Shown piece by piece: positions 51,201 through 61,840 of a stretch of DNA of 64,000 nucleotides. The stretch's first letter is position 1. Every line of letters begins with the position of its first letter. The notes below the pieces were generated by a model that searched no databases, was not told the DNA's origin, and saw only the letters and a list, made by a program, of their open reading frames with translations. Origin of the DNA: Sipunculus nudus (lineage: Eukaryota > Annelida > Sipuncula > Golfingiida > Sipunculidae). Position numbers and translations under genes: made by a program. The stretch lies in contig CM049316.1 in assembly GCA_026874595.1 (NCBI GenBank), positions 27,449,339-27,513,338 of the forward strand, given 5' to 3'.

Positions 51201-51538
51201 TCGGACTACAAAAATTGTTACCCAAATATTGTAGCAGAAAATACTCATCAATCCTTATTAGCCTCCCCGATCCATACGGGGAGAGGCTTAAAAACACCTA
51301 CCGTTTTAATAGCGTAATTACAGACGGGTACGGTCAGCCATTCACGGGCGTGGATTCCACAGTCAAGCCAGAAAACCTGTTTCTGGGCGCCACCTGTTGT
51401 CACCTGGCAAAGTAATAATACTGCGGCAATGAACTATTAAAAATACTACAACTATACATTGCTACCCGAAATCTATAAATATGTTAATATAAGAATGTAA
51501 ACACGGGCTAAAACAATTAAAAGCCTTTTGGTGAGATT

Positions 51539-51614
<76 letters not shown>

Positions 51615-54600
51615 ACATGATGTAATCAACGTCCTATTGTAAATGTAAAACATGACTGTAAAAAAGAATATTTATTAACTCGCAAATAACACAAACCCGA
51701 CTTTTTCGAGCATTTTTTTTTCGAGAATTGCTTACTGGGCGAAAGTGTAAATTTACATGTACAGATAAAAAATTATTTACAAGTCGTGGGTATCACATAA
51801 ACCGGTTAAAGTGATTTTGGATTGGTCGATAATTGATGATTATCGATTACTTTTTAGTTGAAATTCAATGCACATTAAATGCACTTTTCCGCAGGATTTA
51901 CTATCTTTAATGCAATGGGGCTGTAACCTACACGACAACTCTTTATTTTTTTAAACCAAATTTTACACCAATTAATACATTTACGCTGTCATTTAGGTAT
52001 TTCGTGCAGATTTTCATTTTTGATGTGTTAATGATCGCATATAAATGGCTGACACTGGGGTATAAAAGATTCAGAATATATACATAACACATGGAACTTA
52101 AATTTCTGTAAGAATCCAAAGGAAACCAGCCGTTGAAAATATAAAGCATGATTTATTTTTAGCATTTGAGATATAAAAATATATCATCTTTCCTTGTCGG
52201 TATAACGAACCCGATAAAACAGTCTTGAACAGATGTCGCTCATGTGCCTGGAACGGTGTATTACATGTACAGGGAAGCCCGGTGGGATCACATCAACTAC
52301 AAACCTTCATCAGCCACATGTCACGGCCTTCGTAAGTCTTTCCAATGTTTTCCAGGGAAGCTAAAGGAGAACTGGCCGCCATGCTCTGCATCCATGTCAC
52401 CACCTAGTGGTAAGCCAAGCACAGATTTATTAATCTTATGATATGCACGAAGTGACGCCACTTTTCATGTTCATAGAATGTGTCTATATACATATGTGAT
52501 GTTGTTAAGTTTGAAAATCCTATCATCTAACGTGGATATTTTCCCTTGTGTTAATGATTATACACACATACATAAAGACACACATACATACATCAGTGCA
52601 CGATGGCGCTCAACATGCCCAGCTCCAAAGAATACATGTGTTCTTAGGGCTGCTCACTTGCATACACTTTTTGATATGAATGCAATGTTTGTAAAAATAG
52701 ATAAATATGCTTATAATTACCAAAAAAGGAGCAGTGTGACTTAAGCCACCCTCTTTGTTACTGTTAGCAATACAAAGACAATGAATAATTTACCATACTG
52801 GTACTGGTTTACCACAGATTATCATGAAAACGTAGGTAGGTTGTTGTTGTTTTAATTTAGTTGAATTTAATAAATTCTTTGAAATTTAATGTATTCGGAC
52901 ATAATATTTATATTTTATATTTTAAATTATAATATCAACAAAATAAAAATTACCTCATCGTATCTGGCGAAATATTGAAGTATATCATAATTCCCTTCTG
53001 GTGATAGACTGCGGTGTCGCGCAGCCTCGTTTTCGGTCGCCTCTATTTCTATATCACTGTTGGGGAAGAGATGGACGAGTGATGAAAGATTATTTTCGAT
53101 AAAAAATATATTTTACTAAGATAATTTGTTGGTAAAACGCGAAAGACTGAGATTTCAAACCATTAAGTTGGTCCGTTGTATTTTCATTCCTATATTTCTA
53201 CATTTTATCCGCCTCTTAATATTTGGAGAAATATTTGTTCAAGACAAGGAAACCTATAACAATTGTTTGCCGACCGGTCGTGCCAGCAGCGTTTACAGCC
53301 GTATTTAAGTAGAATAGGAGATATACATTGGAACCAATGAAAATACATTTAAGACTACATTGGGGACTGGCCAAAGTGGTCGTAATTTGGAGGTGGTCGT
53401 ATTTGTGAAATTCTAAGTTACCTGGATCACATATTCGGGACCAAGAAAAGTGGCGGAAAATGTGGGTGGGCGCAGTTTTGGGGTGGTCGCAATTCGGGGT
53501 TCCACTGTAACACAACTGATGGGACTTTCCAATAAGCTGCTTATACCATCTACTGGTCACTGACCTTAAATATTTTAATATACCCTTGTTTCAGTGTTCT
53601 GCGATACAGATAATATATAAATAATAATCTAAGAAGTTTATTTTTTTCAGAATTTTAAGCATATTTAACTCTTATATATCGACGTTTCAAACCAAATTGT
53701 GGGATCTGGACCTCCTCCTTACCGGATCAAGGGACCTTTTGTTAAGTTTTATTTTAGTCTTTCTCGGTTGGACCCTCCCCTTTCCAAAATCCTGGATCCG
53801 CCCCTTGATTGTCAAAGCCATCAATAACATCATCGGTCACTTTGTATTGATCGAAGCATCAAAATCTCGGGATGCTTCAAGAAAATTTCTCTCAAATTGT
53901 ATAATATACAGCAAATGATTTTATTGAAATGCTTCCGCATCACTTACCTTTGTAAGTTATCGGTGATCAGCTGTATCGTGTTGACAGGGTTATCCACGGT
54001 GTCCAGGAATACTGTCTCCACCATCGGCGAGACCAGCAACCAGACGTCCCGGTCATGTGACATAGCACCCGCGAGGACCCGCACCTCAAAGAGAAGAGAA
54101 TAGAGACTATGTTTAAGTTAAAGATGCTGAAACAATTAAAATACAGACCTACTGATGCACAGATTTCGTTAACAATAGCAGACCTTTAGATATGGGGTAG
54201 GATGTGAAGGATTTTCCTTACTAAACATGATTTGATTTTCGTGATTCTGTTTTGTGAGGATCCTGAACTCTTTCCTGTTTTCAGAGTGAGCAAATAACCC
54301 TGGTTCGTGTAACCATCCCTAGTTCGAGTAACCATTTTTCTTTCTTTCAGCAATTAAACATATTTTAACCATGATCTTTGCGTCCCTTAGCTTGACTTCA
54401 CTTTCATTGGTTGGAATGAAATACGGAACATTATGTTTTTCACAAATTCTGGAACGTAGAAACTTTGTTATTTTATGTTGTAACTATTTCTAGGCATAAT
54501 TTTTATATTGGGACAATATCATTTAAAAATGATCTGCTAGAAAAAGTTGTAGGGAACAGTTTTAAAATCATAATCTTTAAAAAAACGACCAATGATCGAT

Positions 54601-55731
54601 TATAAATCGATTATTTTACAAACAATCTATTTTATTTTGTGGAGAAATATGGTGTATAGAATTATAACAAATATTGAAAACAGAAAATTCAGTCTAATTT
54701 ATACATCACGTTGAAAGATGAAGTAACTGCCTGATTTCTAACGCTATTTTTTTGCACCATCGTTCTTATATCTATGACAAAAAGAGAAGAAAATTTTATC
54801 TGAATAATATTACTTCTTTGGATGTGCATACATAATCGTTGTTGATCGATTATGCAAAAATTGCAATCGATTTTGAAGGAAAACGACCAATCATTGATAA
54901 AATGGATTAATTAGCACACCGCTTGCTAGAATATATACAGATTGTCAAGTGACTATATAGGTCTTTTATGATAGGAATTAACCATTACGATCAGGTTGTA
55001 TACCTTGCCCTCCATCTCGTCAACAAGGTCGACCAACTTGTCCGCTTCATCCTCACTCCCGAGGCTCACACGAAATATAGATTGACTAAAAAATAAAATA
55101 ACAGTCGTATGTAAAATAAAGTACCAAACAAAGGATAGCTACAAAAATATTAAAAAATGCATTATAAGGAGAGAAAATAATCGAATGTAGAACAATTATA
55201 TTTAATGATAATATTATATAAAAAAATAGTATTCGGGAAGAAAAACAGAAATAGGATCAGATATAAATAGTTATAAAATACGAAAAGCACCACGTAAAGC
55301 AAGAAAGGACCGACTTAATATAGAATAGCTATAAAATAAACAGAATCATGTGAAGCAAGAAAGTACCAAATATAGAATAACTATATTACCGGTATCAGTT
55401 TACTGTGACAAACTTCATCGTTGTAGTTGTAAACTAAATACTAAGGGACATTTGGTATATGATATATTTTTTATGTAACCTAAAACGAGTCAGTTACGAG
55501 AAGTGGGATTAATTTGGATGCGAGGTCCTTACAGCATTTTAATGTATGTAGCTTGCAATTCCATTTTTCAATATTATAGAGAACCCAGTTTCCTTGTGAT
55601 ACAATTTGTTCGAGAAAAAAATTATTAGCTTTGGAAGATTTTCTATTTAATATTGTCTGTACGTACCCTTCATAGGAGACTTTTTGTGCAGTCGTAACTG
55701 CAATAAAGAAAAGCACCGTCCACCTCCACAT
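45103..55731 (-). CDS. Secreted M14 metallocarboxypeptidase, pancreatic A/B type, complete (432 aa, 11 exons)
   Basis: A zinc exopeptidase that removes C-terminal residues, made as a secreted zymogen. Exons, minus strand, 5' to 3': 55731-55667, 55085-55004, 54084-53948, 53056-52954, 52403-52305, 51403-51302, 49016-48906, 48127-48019, 47709-47498, 46787-46703, 45296-45103. All are GT..AG and the total is 1,299 nt. Residues 1-16 are a signal peptide (MWRWTVLFFIAVTTAQ) and ~17-110 the activation propeptide; cleavage after R108 or R110 is likely. Catalytic residues in bovine CPA numbering: H180/E183 (69/72), R182 (71), R238 (127), N261-R262 (144-145), H316 (196), Y369 (248) and E392 (270). C255-C279 probably forms the conserved disulfide. 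The position-255 equivalent is Met376, neither Asp (B-type) nor Arg (O-type), so hydrophobic, A-like specificity is inferred. Confidence 0.96.
46703..46787 (-). CDS. Carboxypeptidase exon 10
   Basis: The acceptor is ATCTTTCAG and the donor is a perfect GTAAGT at 46702. It reads from DRVGRLGRDALFQVHGKRFE to FGTVPELL, and its last T starts the Tyr369 codon completed by exon 11. Reading on past the donor would replace this Tyr with Cys. Confidence 0.93.
46900..47275. repeat. Intronic ACTCGGACTCG-rich repeat
   Basis: In the intron between carboxypeptidase exons 9 and 10, GACTCGGACTCG and GGACTCGA-type blocks recur near 46990 and 47210. Shared GTGTGGACTCGAATAC- and GATTCGAGTATGTGGAC-like segments suggest two diverged copies of a small repeat. 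Open frames here are by-products of the SESES-like repetition. Confidence 0.4.
47498..47709 (-). CDS. Carboxypeptidase exon 9 (third zinc ligand)
   Basis: The acceptor is GGCGACAG and the donor GTAACG. It contains YRGPSAFSE and VYMSIHSFTQLWLVPWG. His316 is the third zinc ligand. The residue two after it is Phe, where bovine CPA has Tyr198. Confidence 0.96.
48019..48127 (-). CDS. Carboxypeptidase exon 8 (substrate-carboxylate binding)
   Basis: The acceptor is TTTATCCAG and the donor GTAAGG. It contains DRMWRKTRKP and CNGTDPNRNFDSFW. Arg238 and Asn261-Arg262 correspond to Arg127 and Asn144-Arg145. Confidence 0.96.
48758..48793. repeat. (TTTA)n microsatellite
   Basis: Eight or so ATTT units in the intron between carboxypeptidase exons 7 and 8. 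Confidence 0.85.
48906..49016 (-). CDS. Carboxypeptidase exon 7
   Basis: The acceptor is GTTCCACAG and the donor GTATGC. It contains YDFYVLPVSNPDGYEYTHT, matching the family LPVxNPDGYxYT motif. Confidence 0.96.
49040..49275 (+). repeat. Interspersed repeat with CACACATACACGAACGG tail, copy 1
   Basis: Homologous by eye to 59415-59815, 60706-60985 and 60975-61160. Shared blocks: CGCCATTCACTTATTCGGCC, CAT.AGTGAC, CCGGATCCA, AATCTAATC.ATTCTTC, CCATTCCCGAAAT..CCTGAA, ATTCCGTTCAT and GTGAGTTATG-like sequence, then CACACACGAACG. Such ends resemble the 3' tails of RTE-type LINE or SINE families; this is inference. It lies in the intron between exons 6 and 7. Confidence 0.6.
49440..49855. repeat. ~410-bp interspersed repeat, copy 1
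   Basis: Shares with 50388-50792 the blocks CTGTCACTA.TCCATGCATG.CCACTTGT, GTGCCTAT-type sequence, CTAGTGA.TCCGC, AGCAAAACT, TTATGGCC, ACCTCCAGTGG, CTACCTACCTAGGT-like and AATTAAACA.TGTTTT. Both copies lie in the same orientation in one carboxypeptidase intron. Confidence 0.65.
50388..50792. repeat. ~410-bp interspersed repeat, copy 2
   Basis: Second copy of the repeat described at 49440-49855, offset by about 945 bases. By eye it is diverged by roughly a fifth to a quarter. Confidence 0.65.
51302..51403 (-). CDS. Carboxypeptidase exon 6 with the HxxE zinc motif
   Basis: The acceptor is TTTGCCAG and the donor GTAGGT. It contains FWLDCGIHAREWLTVPVC. His180 and Glu183 are the first two zinc ligands, and Arg182 contacts substrate. 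Confidence 0.96.
51538..51611. repeat. (TA)n microsatellite
   Basis: About 70 bases of TA repeat just upstream (in gene sense) of carboxypeptidase exon 6. Confidence 0.9.
52305..52403 (-). CDS. Carboxypeptidase exon 5
   Basis: The acceptor is CCACTAG and the donor GTTTGT. It reads VVTWMQSMAASSPLASLENI and then GKTYEGRDMWLMK, the conserved IGKTYEGR strand region. Confidence 0.95.
52954..53056 (-). CDS. Carboxypeptidase exon 4 (propeptide/enzyme junction)
   Basis: The acceptor is CCCCAACAG and the donor GTAATT. It reads SDIEIEATENEAARHRSLSP and then YDILQYFARYDE. The basic AARHR run is the likely activation cleavage site. Confidence 0.92.
53948..54084 (-). CDS. Carboxypeptidase exon 3 (propeptide)
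   Basis: The acceptor is TCTTTGAG and the donor GTAAGT. It reads from VRVLAGAMSHDRDVWLLVSP to ITDNLQ, the second half of the propeptide fold. Confidence 0.92.
55004..55085 (-). CDS. Carboxypeptidase exon 2 (propeptide)
   Basis: The acceptor is TTTTTTAG and the donor GTATAC. It reads QSIFRVSLGSEDEADKLVDL and ends MEGK: the first strand and helix of the M14 activation peptide. Confidence 0.92.
55667..55731 (-). CDS. Carboxypeptidase exon 1 (start and signal peptide)
   Basis: ATG at 55731-55729. It encodes the signal peptide and VSYEG. An upstream in-frame Met exists near 55801, but the next ATG puts a clean hydrophobic signal at the N-terminus and is preferred. The donor GTACGT (55666) gives a split Gly codon, so YEG-QSIFRV matches the YEG-x-VFR start of family propeptides. 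Confidence 0.88.
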
Positions 55732-56540
55732 CGTGTCCGTCCGTATGAACGTGTGTTCGTGGTTTCTCGACAGGTGCGAGGTCATTAGGTCGAGGGACAT
55801 ACCAAACGGTAAAGATAACCTATGTATTACCAAGAGAATGGCATTGTTTCTGTTACGTATGGGTTTTTATTTTAATATTTCTTACTACAAATTTCAATTT
55901 TGCCACACCTCAGTCATTCCAAGGTTGGATGACTTTTTCTGGTCATACCTCCGCAAATTGGGGAGATTTATTACGTTTTACTCTTGGTTATTTTTACTCA
56001 AAGCGTTCTCTACATATTTTATTGAACTTTGAGGAGGGTTATGATAACACCCATCGAACAGTCCATCAAACTGTAGAGGTATTTGGATCATCAATATAAG
56101 TTTCTATCATTCAAAAGCTTTTTTTCTGTTGTGACATTCGGCTATTTCAATGTATCGTTTCCGGGCCATTGTTATAAAGCTGATTAGAGAATGCAGTTGT
56201 TCAACCATGATTAACATTAAACGTGTTGCTGTAAAGTTTAGTAAGGATCATGGTGTAGGTTGTGATCCCTGACCACTATCTTGTTGTTTATTAATATGAT
56301 ACATTTAATAAATTAACCTTTGGATATGTGACCAAAAGCCTTAAAGCTTCATTTCTATGCCACCCTTTCCAGAAAACATAACTGTAAACTGTGGAAGAAA
56401 AGGGGATTGACATTTTATCTTATAGATGTGCCGAATCCATTGACATTGTCTGATAGATGCTCTTTCTATTTTGTTTTGTTGGAGGTAATCGCCTTCTTCT
56501 TTCAATGCTTTCTATACTAAGTAGGTACATCTGAAGAATT
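55732..56540. other. Upstream flank of the carboxypeptidase gene
   Basis: This would hold the 5' UTR and promoter. No clear TATA box at a suitable distance or other defined element could be identified. Confidence 0.3.
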
Positions 56541-56876
56541 TTATTCCGGTTTCGGACTACATGACATGACAGTAGTACACATCCTCTCTCATTTTCATAT
56601 CCTGGTGTTAACCCGGACCGCGGTGAAAACTGTACCTGCGGACCCTTGCAGGTAATCTTCCGCATTTGCTGAGTCACATAGCCTAGGAACCCCTGAAAGG
56701 CGTACTCGTGTGGAGGTGAAAAACGGTCGTAGGGCACGGCCTTTCCATTAAGTCTATAGAACGCCCAGCCTGGATGGGGGCCGACCGTAAAAAATCTCAC
56801 CGGCTCTGCTTAGATTCGAACTCACGATCTCCCGGCCTTGACCTTAGATCTGTAATCACCCCTAGACCACAGAAGC
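56541..56876 (-). repeat. tRNA-derived SINE, complete copy
   Basis: The minus strand starts with a tRNA-like head, GGCTTCTGTGGTCTAGGGG. It contains the A-box TGGTCTAGGGG and, ~35 bases on, the B-box GAGTTCGAATC, and ends GCAGAGCC, which partly pairs with the 5' GGCTTCTG. A ~265-bp unrelated body follows and is shared with 33061-33331. Together this is the standard SINE layout of a polymerase III head plus body. A 126-residue open frame across it (56420-56800) is not a gene. Confidence 0.75.
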
Positions 56877-57480
56877 CGTACTTTCAAATTTTGAACTAAT
56901 TCAAACTGAAATGTTGACAAGTGTGAATATATTATGGATTTTTCTTATTCTTAACTACATCATATATGAAAGCTGATCTTCTTAACGGAATTATTGTGCT
57001 CTTACAAATTAAGAGATAAGATTTAACTTGAATTGAAAAATTTGTTCACATTTGGAATATACATATAATCATTTCAGCAGAAGCCTGCAGAAAAGATATT
57101 CATAAAATAAGACTGTGAACTGATTAATCTTCGGATTGGTTTGGTTTTACTTGTATTTTTAGTATTTTTTATCATTTAAATATTTCATCTTTTCTTTTTG
57201 TAAGGTAGTTTTAAAGTTCGACTTGTGTTCGAAAAATGTAAATTATACAGGCGTTATGTTTACATGCCAGCATTCTAGACATTAGCTCAGCAATTCAAAG
57301 TTTTCAGCCTTTATTTACAGGGGAAAAACTCAGATCAAACCTGATGGAATGCGAAATCATTTCTATGTTATACATTAGATTTCCTGTGCGGAATATCTGT
57401 CAGCGTGAAACTGATTATCTGATCTATGAATTTTTTTTTATAAAAATGTTTTGATTATTGGAAATAAGTTAACAACAAAT
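56877..57480. other. Intergenic stretch, nothing recognised
   Basis: AT-rich sequence without a credible ORF or repeat. Confidence 0.35.
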
Positions 57481-57525
57481 ATATAATCCACCCACGCCCC
57501 TATATTCTACCAAAAAATGTAAAAA

Positions 57526-57678
57526 AGAAAAATATACGCTGAAATTTTCTCCTAGTTCCGTTTTCTTCTGTATGAGTCTGCAGACGAGAGTAACCGTATT
57601 TCCTTGATCATACCACGGGCCTTGAATTGTCGCCGTATTTAGTGGCGAGTGCAAAGCAATGGCCAAGAAAATAAACAT
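57526..57678 (-). CDS. Possible first exon: signal peptide plus Ig-like start
   Basis: The minus-strand frame from 57678 starts MFIFLAIALHSPLNTATIQG, which looks like a secretion signal. GNTVTLVCRL follows, resembling the B-strand Cys of an Ig domain. A GTATAT donor is available after GENFS. No downstream exons could be tied to it, so it may be a real unidentified gene start or chance. Confidence 0.22.
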
Positions 57679-58369
57679 CGGTCTTTAATAGATACCGGTC
57701 TTGTTCAAAGACCGTGTGTCAGAGTAGTTTCCCGTCACTTTAATTTGTGCATTTACCGGTCAGATACACAAGAGATTGTTGAATGAATCTGGGTTTACGT
57801 GTGTGTTGATAATATGTTTAATTCCTCTATTGATCTTTCGTGTAAAAGGTCTACCAGTACTCTATAGGAACATTTGTTTATCTGTACCAGAGTGCTGCGC
57901 CCCATTTTACAAGATCACGTTTGCGTCCAGGCGCTTTACCCAGAACTGAAATTCATTATTTCCAAGCTTTCTGGACTTGATTATACTTATTTGGTTAATT
58001 TTATCGTCCTTATATATCACTAGTTGGAGTACATATGGATTAGATGTCCCGTCAACCAATAGATAACGGCTGTTATATATAGTGATAACTATTGATACAA
58101 TTTGATAAAGTTTGACAGACATTAGGGCGTAAACCAATACAAGATAGTTCTTCTGGATCTGCCCCTTATTCCTTAAATGGTCTATCGAGACATCTGACGT
58201 CTGTCAACTAAACAAAACCGTTGAATGTTTCATAAAAAAATAAAATAGTGTAGCAAACGCCAACACCATTCGACACAGGCTGTTTGTTTCGTTTATATCC
58301 ACGGGTTTACAACGTGATGGCCCGCAAAAAAATGCCAACCATATTAAACAAGGGCATCCTGGGGCAAAT

Positions 58370-58570
58370 CAGACGGAATTAGTATTTGCAGATGGCGTTT
58401 TGCAACTATTGACCTTACAATTTTAGCACATTTACAGCCGACCACCTTAAGTTACATGTTTTTATGTTTGTAACCTGGGCGCATTTACGGTGTTTACTTA
58501 CAACTCGTAGATAAACAAGATCATATATCTGTCAAACATAAATCACGTTAATTCTACAGAAAGGGTAGGG
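58370..58570. repeat. Dispersed repeat pair, copy 1
   Basis: Matches about 60030-60240: shared GACCTT.CAA.TTT.GCACAT, GCC.ACCACCTT, GGCGCAT.TAC.GTGTTTACT and GTTAATTCTACAGAA-like blocks. Nothing else is recognised in 58140-59410. Confidence 0.5.
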
Positions 58571-59414
58571 GAATAGCTGGCTTAAAGTAATTATAGCCTA
58601 TACTACTTGAAAGAATGCTCATGATTAATGGCCATACCAGATTCCAGGGACCATGTAGCCCATGTTGGAAATTTTAGATCAATCATGAATTTATAAAGAT
58701 GAAATCTCCAGATTGTATCAGAGTTAGGAATTACACAGTGTGCCAAGACAATTTTCCGAAATGTAAATGTTGTTTTTTATTCATGTTAATCCATTTGATA
58801 TTGATAAACACACTGTAATACAATGTGTATAATACATTTTAAAAAAAACTATTAAATTTTTTTTTTGCACTACTGTGCAAATGGTATGGGTATCCTAGAT
58901 CTAGTTGAAGTCTAACATGCTTCAGGCTCTTATCTTAAGTGCCATCCTTTATACCAGCACACAAATTCTAACCATAAAGGCACTTATTTTTGACCTACAA
59001 GGACACAATAATTTTTTGTTTTGAGCGCCTTAAGGGGTTGAATATTGTTTCTAAAGAACTAAAGTTGAAAGATCTGATAGTACTGTCAAGCGCTTTAGAG
59101 GGAAAACATTATCATTTTATACATATTTGTGTTCCAAATTTTGACCGTGGATTGCTAGCAGCCCGTCCGGTGTTTTCCACTGCCTTGACATAGACCTGAT
59201 TATATCAGTCATACTCGTCGCTCAAAGATAAGATAAAGTCTTCTCCATATGGATATTCCCAAACCATGACACTCCCTATGGCGTATATTGATTTACGTTT
59301 CAATTGTTCCGGTCACCCTTAACTCAAGACATCTTTAAAATAGTCTGAAACCTCTGGCTTAAATTTATTGAAATACTAAACAGGTGGCCCGAATCAACTC
59401 CATCAATCCTAAAA

Positions 59415-59815
59415 CAAAAAATATACATTCCTGCGAATGTAGGCCTCCGCCATGTTGGCGGTCCTTCATGTGGGGTACTCCGCAACCCGCGTTTTCATTC
59501 ACTTTTTGACCAAATATTTAACGGTACGTTTGTGTAAAAGTTCCCAACCAAGTGTTTCCATTTTATCATTCGGTTCATATTCCAATGTTAAATCGTGCAT
59601 ATGTGACTACACTTTTGTGAATATTCCTGGAAGTCACTACCGGATCTGGATCATGACATGGACCCACCCCACAATCTAATCGATTCTACATTGGCCCATT
59701 TCCCAGGCGCCCTGAAAGTTCCAAGGTATTCCGTTTAAGATTCCGTGACTAATGTCGTGAGCAAACACACACACACGAACGAGATGAACACATACCTTCT
59801 GGCGGGGGCTTAAAC
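59415..59815 (+). repeat. Interspersed repeat with CACACACACGAACG tail, copy 2 (longest)
   Basis: Contains CCTCCGCCATGTTGGCGGTCC, the CATATGTGACTACA block, ATCTAATCGATTCTACATTGG, TATTCCGTTTAAGATTCCGTG and then GCAAACACACACACACGAACG with a CTTCTGGCGGGGGC end. It is the fullest copy of the repeat described at 49040. Confidence 0.6.
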
Positions 59816-60029
59816 TCTTATATGGGCCTATTCCGATTGCTGGTGTATAATGACTAAAAATAATCATTTGAACCTTTACAAAATAGGCCTGAAAACGCTG
59901 ATCTCCCCGTACACAAGCTTTTTTTTAAATTCTGGTGATTGTAACACTTTTTTGGGCACCAACATAATCTTAACACATTCAACAATGTCATCTGAATGCG
60001 AGTCCGATAAACCAGAGTTTAGCAAAAGG

Positions 60030-60240
60030 AGTTTTACAACTAATGACCTTTCAACTTTCGCACATACGCAGCCTACCACCTTTAGATGTTTTTTTTTTGT
60101 CGCGTTTGTCAGCACTGGCGCATGTACCGTGTTTACTGATAGCTTGCAGGTGAACAAACTCTCTGTGAATTTATAGCAGTCAGAATTACGGGAAACTAAA
60201 TTTGTAGAAGACACCACAGGTCTAGCTGTACAAGATTCAT
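60030..60240. repeat. Dispersed repeat pair, copy 2
   Basis: Second copy of the repeat at 58370-58570. The 108-residue plus-strand frame (59850-60176) across it is not supported as a gene. Confidence 0.5.
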
Positions 60241-60516
60241 TGGGAAGATAAACTCTTTCGTATTAATTATATGTGAATAAATATAAGTAACTATTATAAT
60301 TATTGTTCTACGGACTCTGGGGACAAAACATATTGTGCAAGAGGACAAACTGTTCTTCTTCTTCTGCATGTTTACCGGCCGAATAAGACATAATAAATAG
60401 AATTTTGCAAGCTTTGAAGGAAAATTAAAAAAATGCTTCTAATATTGAAATGGTGTATATTATCAACAAAAATTGTTGCAACGTTAAGAATTCTTTCAAG
60501 GAATTATTCGGAAAAT

Positions 60517-60535
60517 GGGGGGGGGGGGGGGGGGG
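60517..60535. repeat. Poly(G) tract (19 G)
   Basis: Homopolymer run followed by CGGGG. Confidence 0.8.
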
Positions 60536-60705
60536 CGGGGAATCAATAGAAAAGGTTTTTACTGTATGGCCTAAAGTTACGGAATGAAATAATTCATGGA
60601 GCTATTCCGGTACTAATCTCCCCTTTTGCGTGAGGTCCACCCAAAATGGTCATGACGTACATTTTAACTGGATCTGACCAACTAATCAATACCTTTGCAG
60701 CAGCA

Positions 60706-60985
60706 ACATTTGTATTTTGAAATGTGCATTCTATCGAACGCCAGCCTCTATCATTCAGTTATTCGGCCTATATTGCCTAGGTCATTCGTGTATAAGTGAC
60801 AGTACATTTGTGAATACTTCTTTATGACGTTCCTTTATCCGCATCATGTGCCGGATCCATTACGAAATTTAATCGATTCTTCATCTGTCCATTCCCGAAA
60901 TATCCTGAAAATTTCCAGGGGTTCCGTTCATATCTGCGTGAGTTATGATGCGAACAAACACACATAAATACACACAAGGCTCCGC
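60706..60985 (+). repeat. Interspersed repeat with CACACATAAATACACAC tail, copy 3
   Basis: Carries CCTCTATCATTCAGTTATTCGG, GTATAAGTGACAGTACATTTG, AATCGATTCTTCATCTG, CCCGAAATATCCTGAAAATTT and GTTCCGTTCATATCTGCGTG before its CA-rich tail. Confidence 0.6.
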
Positions 60986-61165
60986 CATTTGGGTGTCCCT
61001 ATTTTAGGATTCTCCCCAAACCGTGTATATAATCACTTATCACCACTTATCCATGCATATGTGACTGTACATTTGTAAATATTCATTAATGGTTTCCTGA
61101 AGCCAGATCATGCGACGGACCAACACCAAAATCTAATCGATTCTTCATAGGCAACAAATAACTAG
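60980..61165 (+). repeat. Interspersed repeat, copy 4 (3'-truncated)
   Basis: GGCTCCGCCATTTGGGTGTCC, CATATGTGACTGTACATTTGT and AATCTAATCGATTCTTCATAGG follow directly after copy 3, so the two copies are in tandem. The CA tail is missing. Confidence 0.55.
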
Positions 61166-61840
61166 TGTACATTTGCTGTGAGGCATTCTTACTGGACACA
61201 GAGTTCTGGTGGAATCTCTTACGTCACAGGCAAGAATTGAAGCTACAATTATATGACGCAAAGAGTTAGATAATGTTTTATTAATTAGTGAAAGGTATGG
61301 GAATATCCATATGCAGTCGACCTTATCTCTCTTGGTGTCGTGTATGATTGATTAATAAAGGCAGCGGGAACGACAAGCTGCAAGCATAACATGACCTAAA
61401 TCTATATATATTTGTCCGTAAAAAAAGGGAAAATTAATGAAAATAATGTTTACATTAAATAATGTTTTCAAAAATAATCCAGAACCTAATTATGTAAAAC
61501 ACTGACTAAAACGATTAAATACTTACTTTGTTTCTGCCGCTGACTTTTTTTTGTGACTCCAGCACTATGATATAATATACTGGTTATTAATAAAAATCTT
61601 CCATTCAATAGGAAGGCATTTTTACAAAATCTTTGGGTTTCCAAAAGCTCAAAGGCTCAAATATATATACATAATTTCCCTGGTCTGTCCATAATGCATT
61701 GGTTCAATCATCTCGCAAACTACAGGCTTCTTCCGTGTTTTTATTGGCCAAGACACGGGATCCTGATAGAATAGTCATGGTCTTAATTTAAATAATATCT
61801 TTAATTTTGGAACAGGCTTTATTACTGACGAAATTTTATA
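61166..61840. other. Stretch before the satellite, nothing recognised
   Basis: AT-rich sequence without a gene or repeat that I can identify. Confidence 0.35.

Noticed and set aside
50896-51297. 133-residue open frame on the minus strand next to carboxypeptidase exon 6.
   Set aside because: It begins just past the exon 6 donor, is rich in Phe/Leu/Tyr from AT-rich DNA, and breaks the well-supported M14 exon chain.
56420-56800. 126-residue open frame on the minus strand.
   Set aside because: It lies within a tRNA-derived SINE and is not shared as an ORF with the second copy at 33061-33331.
57907-58137. 76-residue minus-strand frame containing YVLQLVIYKDDKINQISI with a possible acceptor and donor.
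   Set aside because: No family was recognised and no neighbouring exons join it. It lies upstream of the possible signal-peptide exon at 57678, so it cannot be its continuation.
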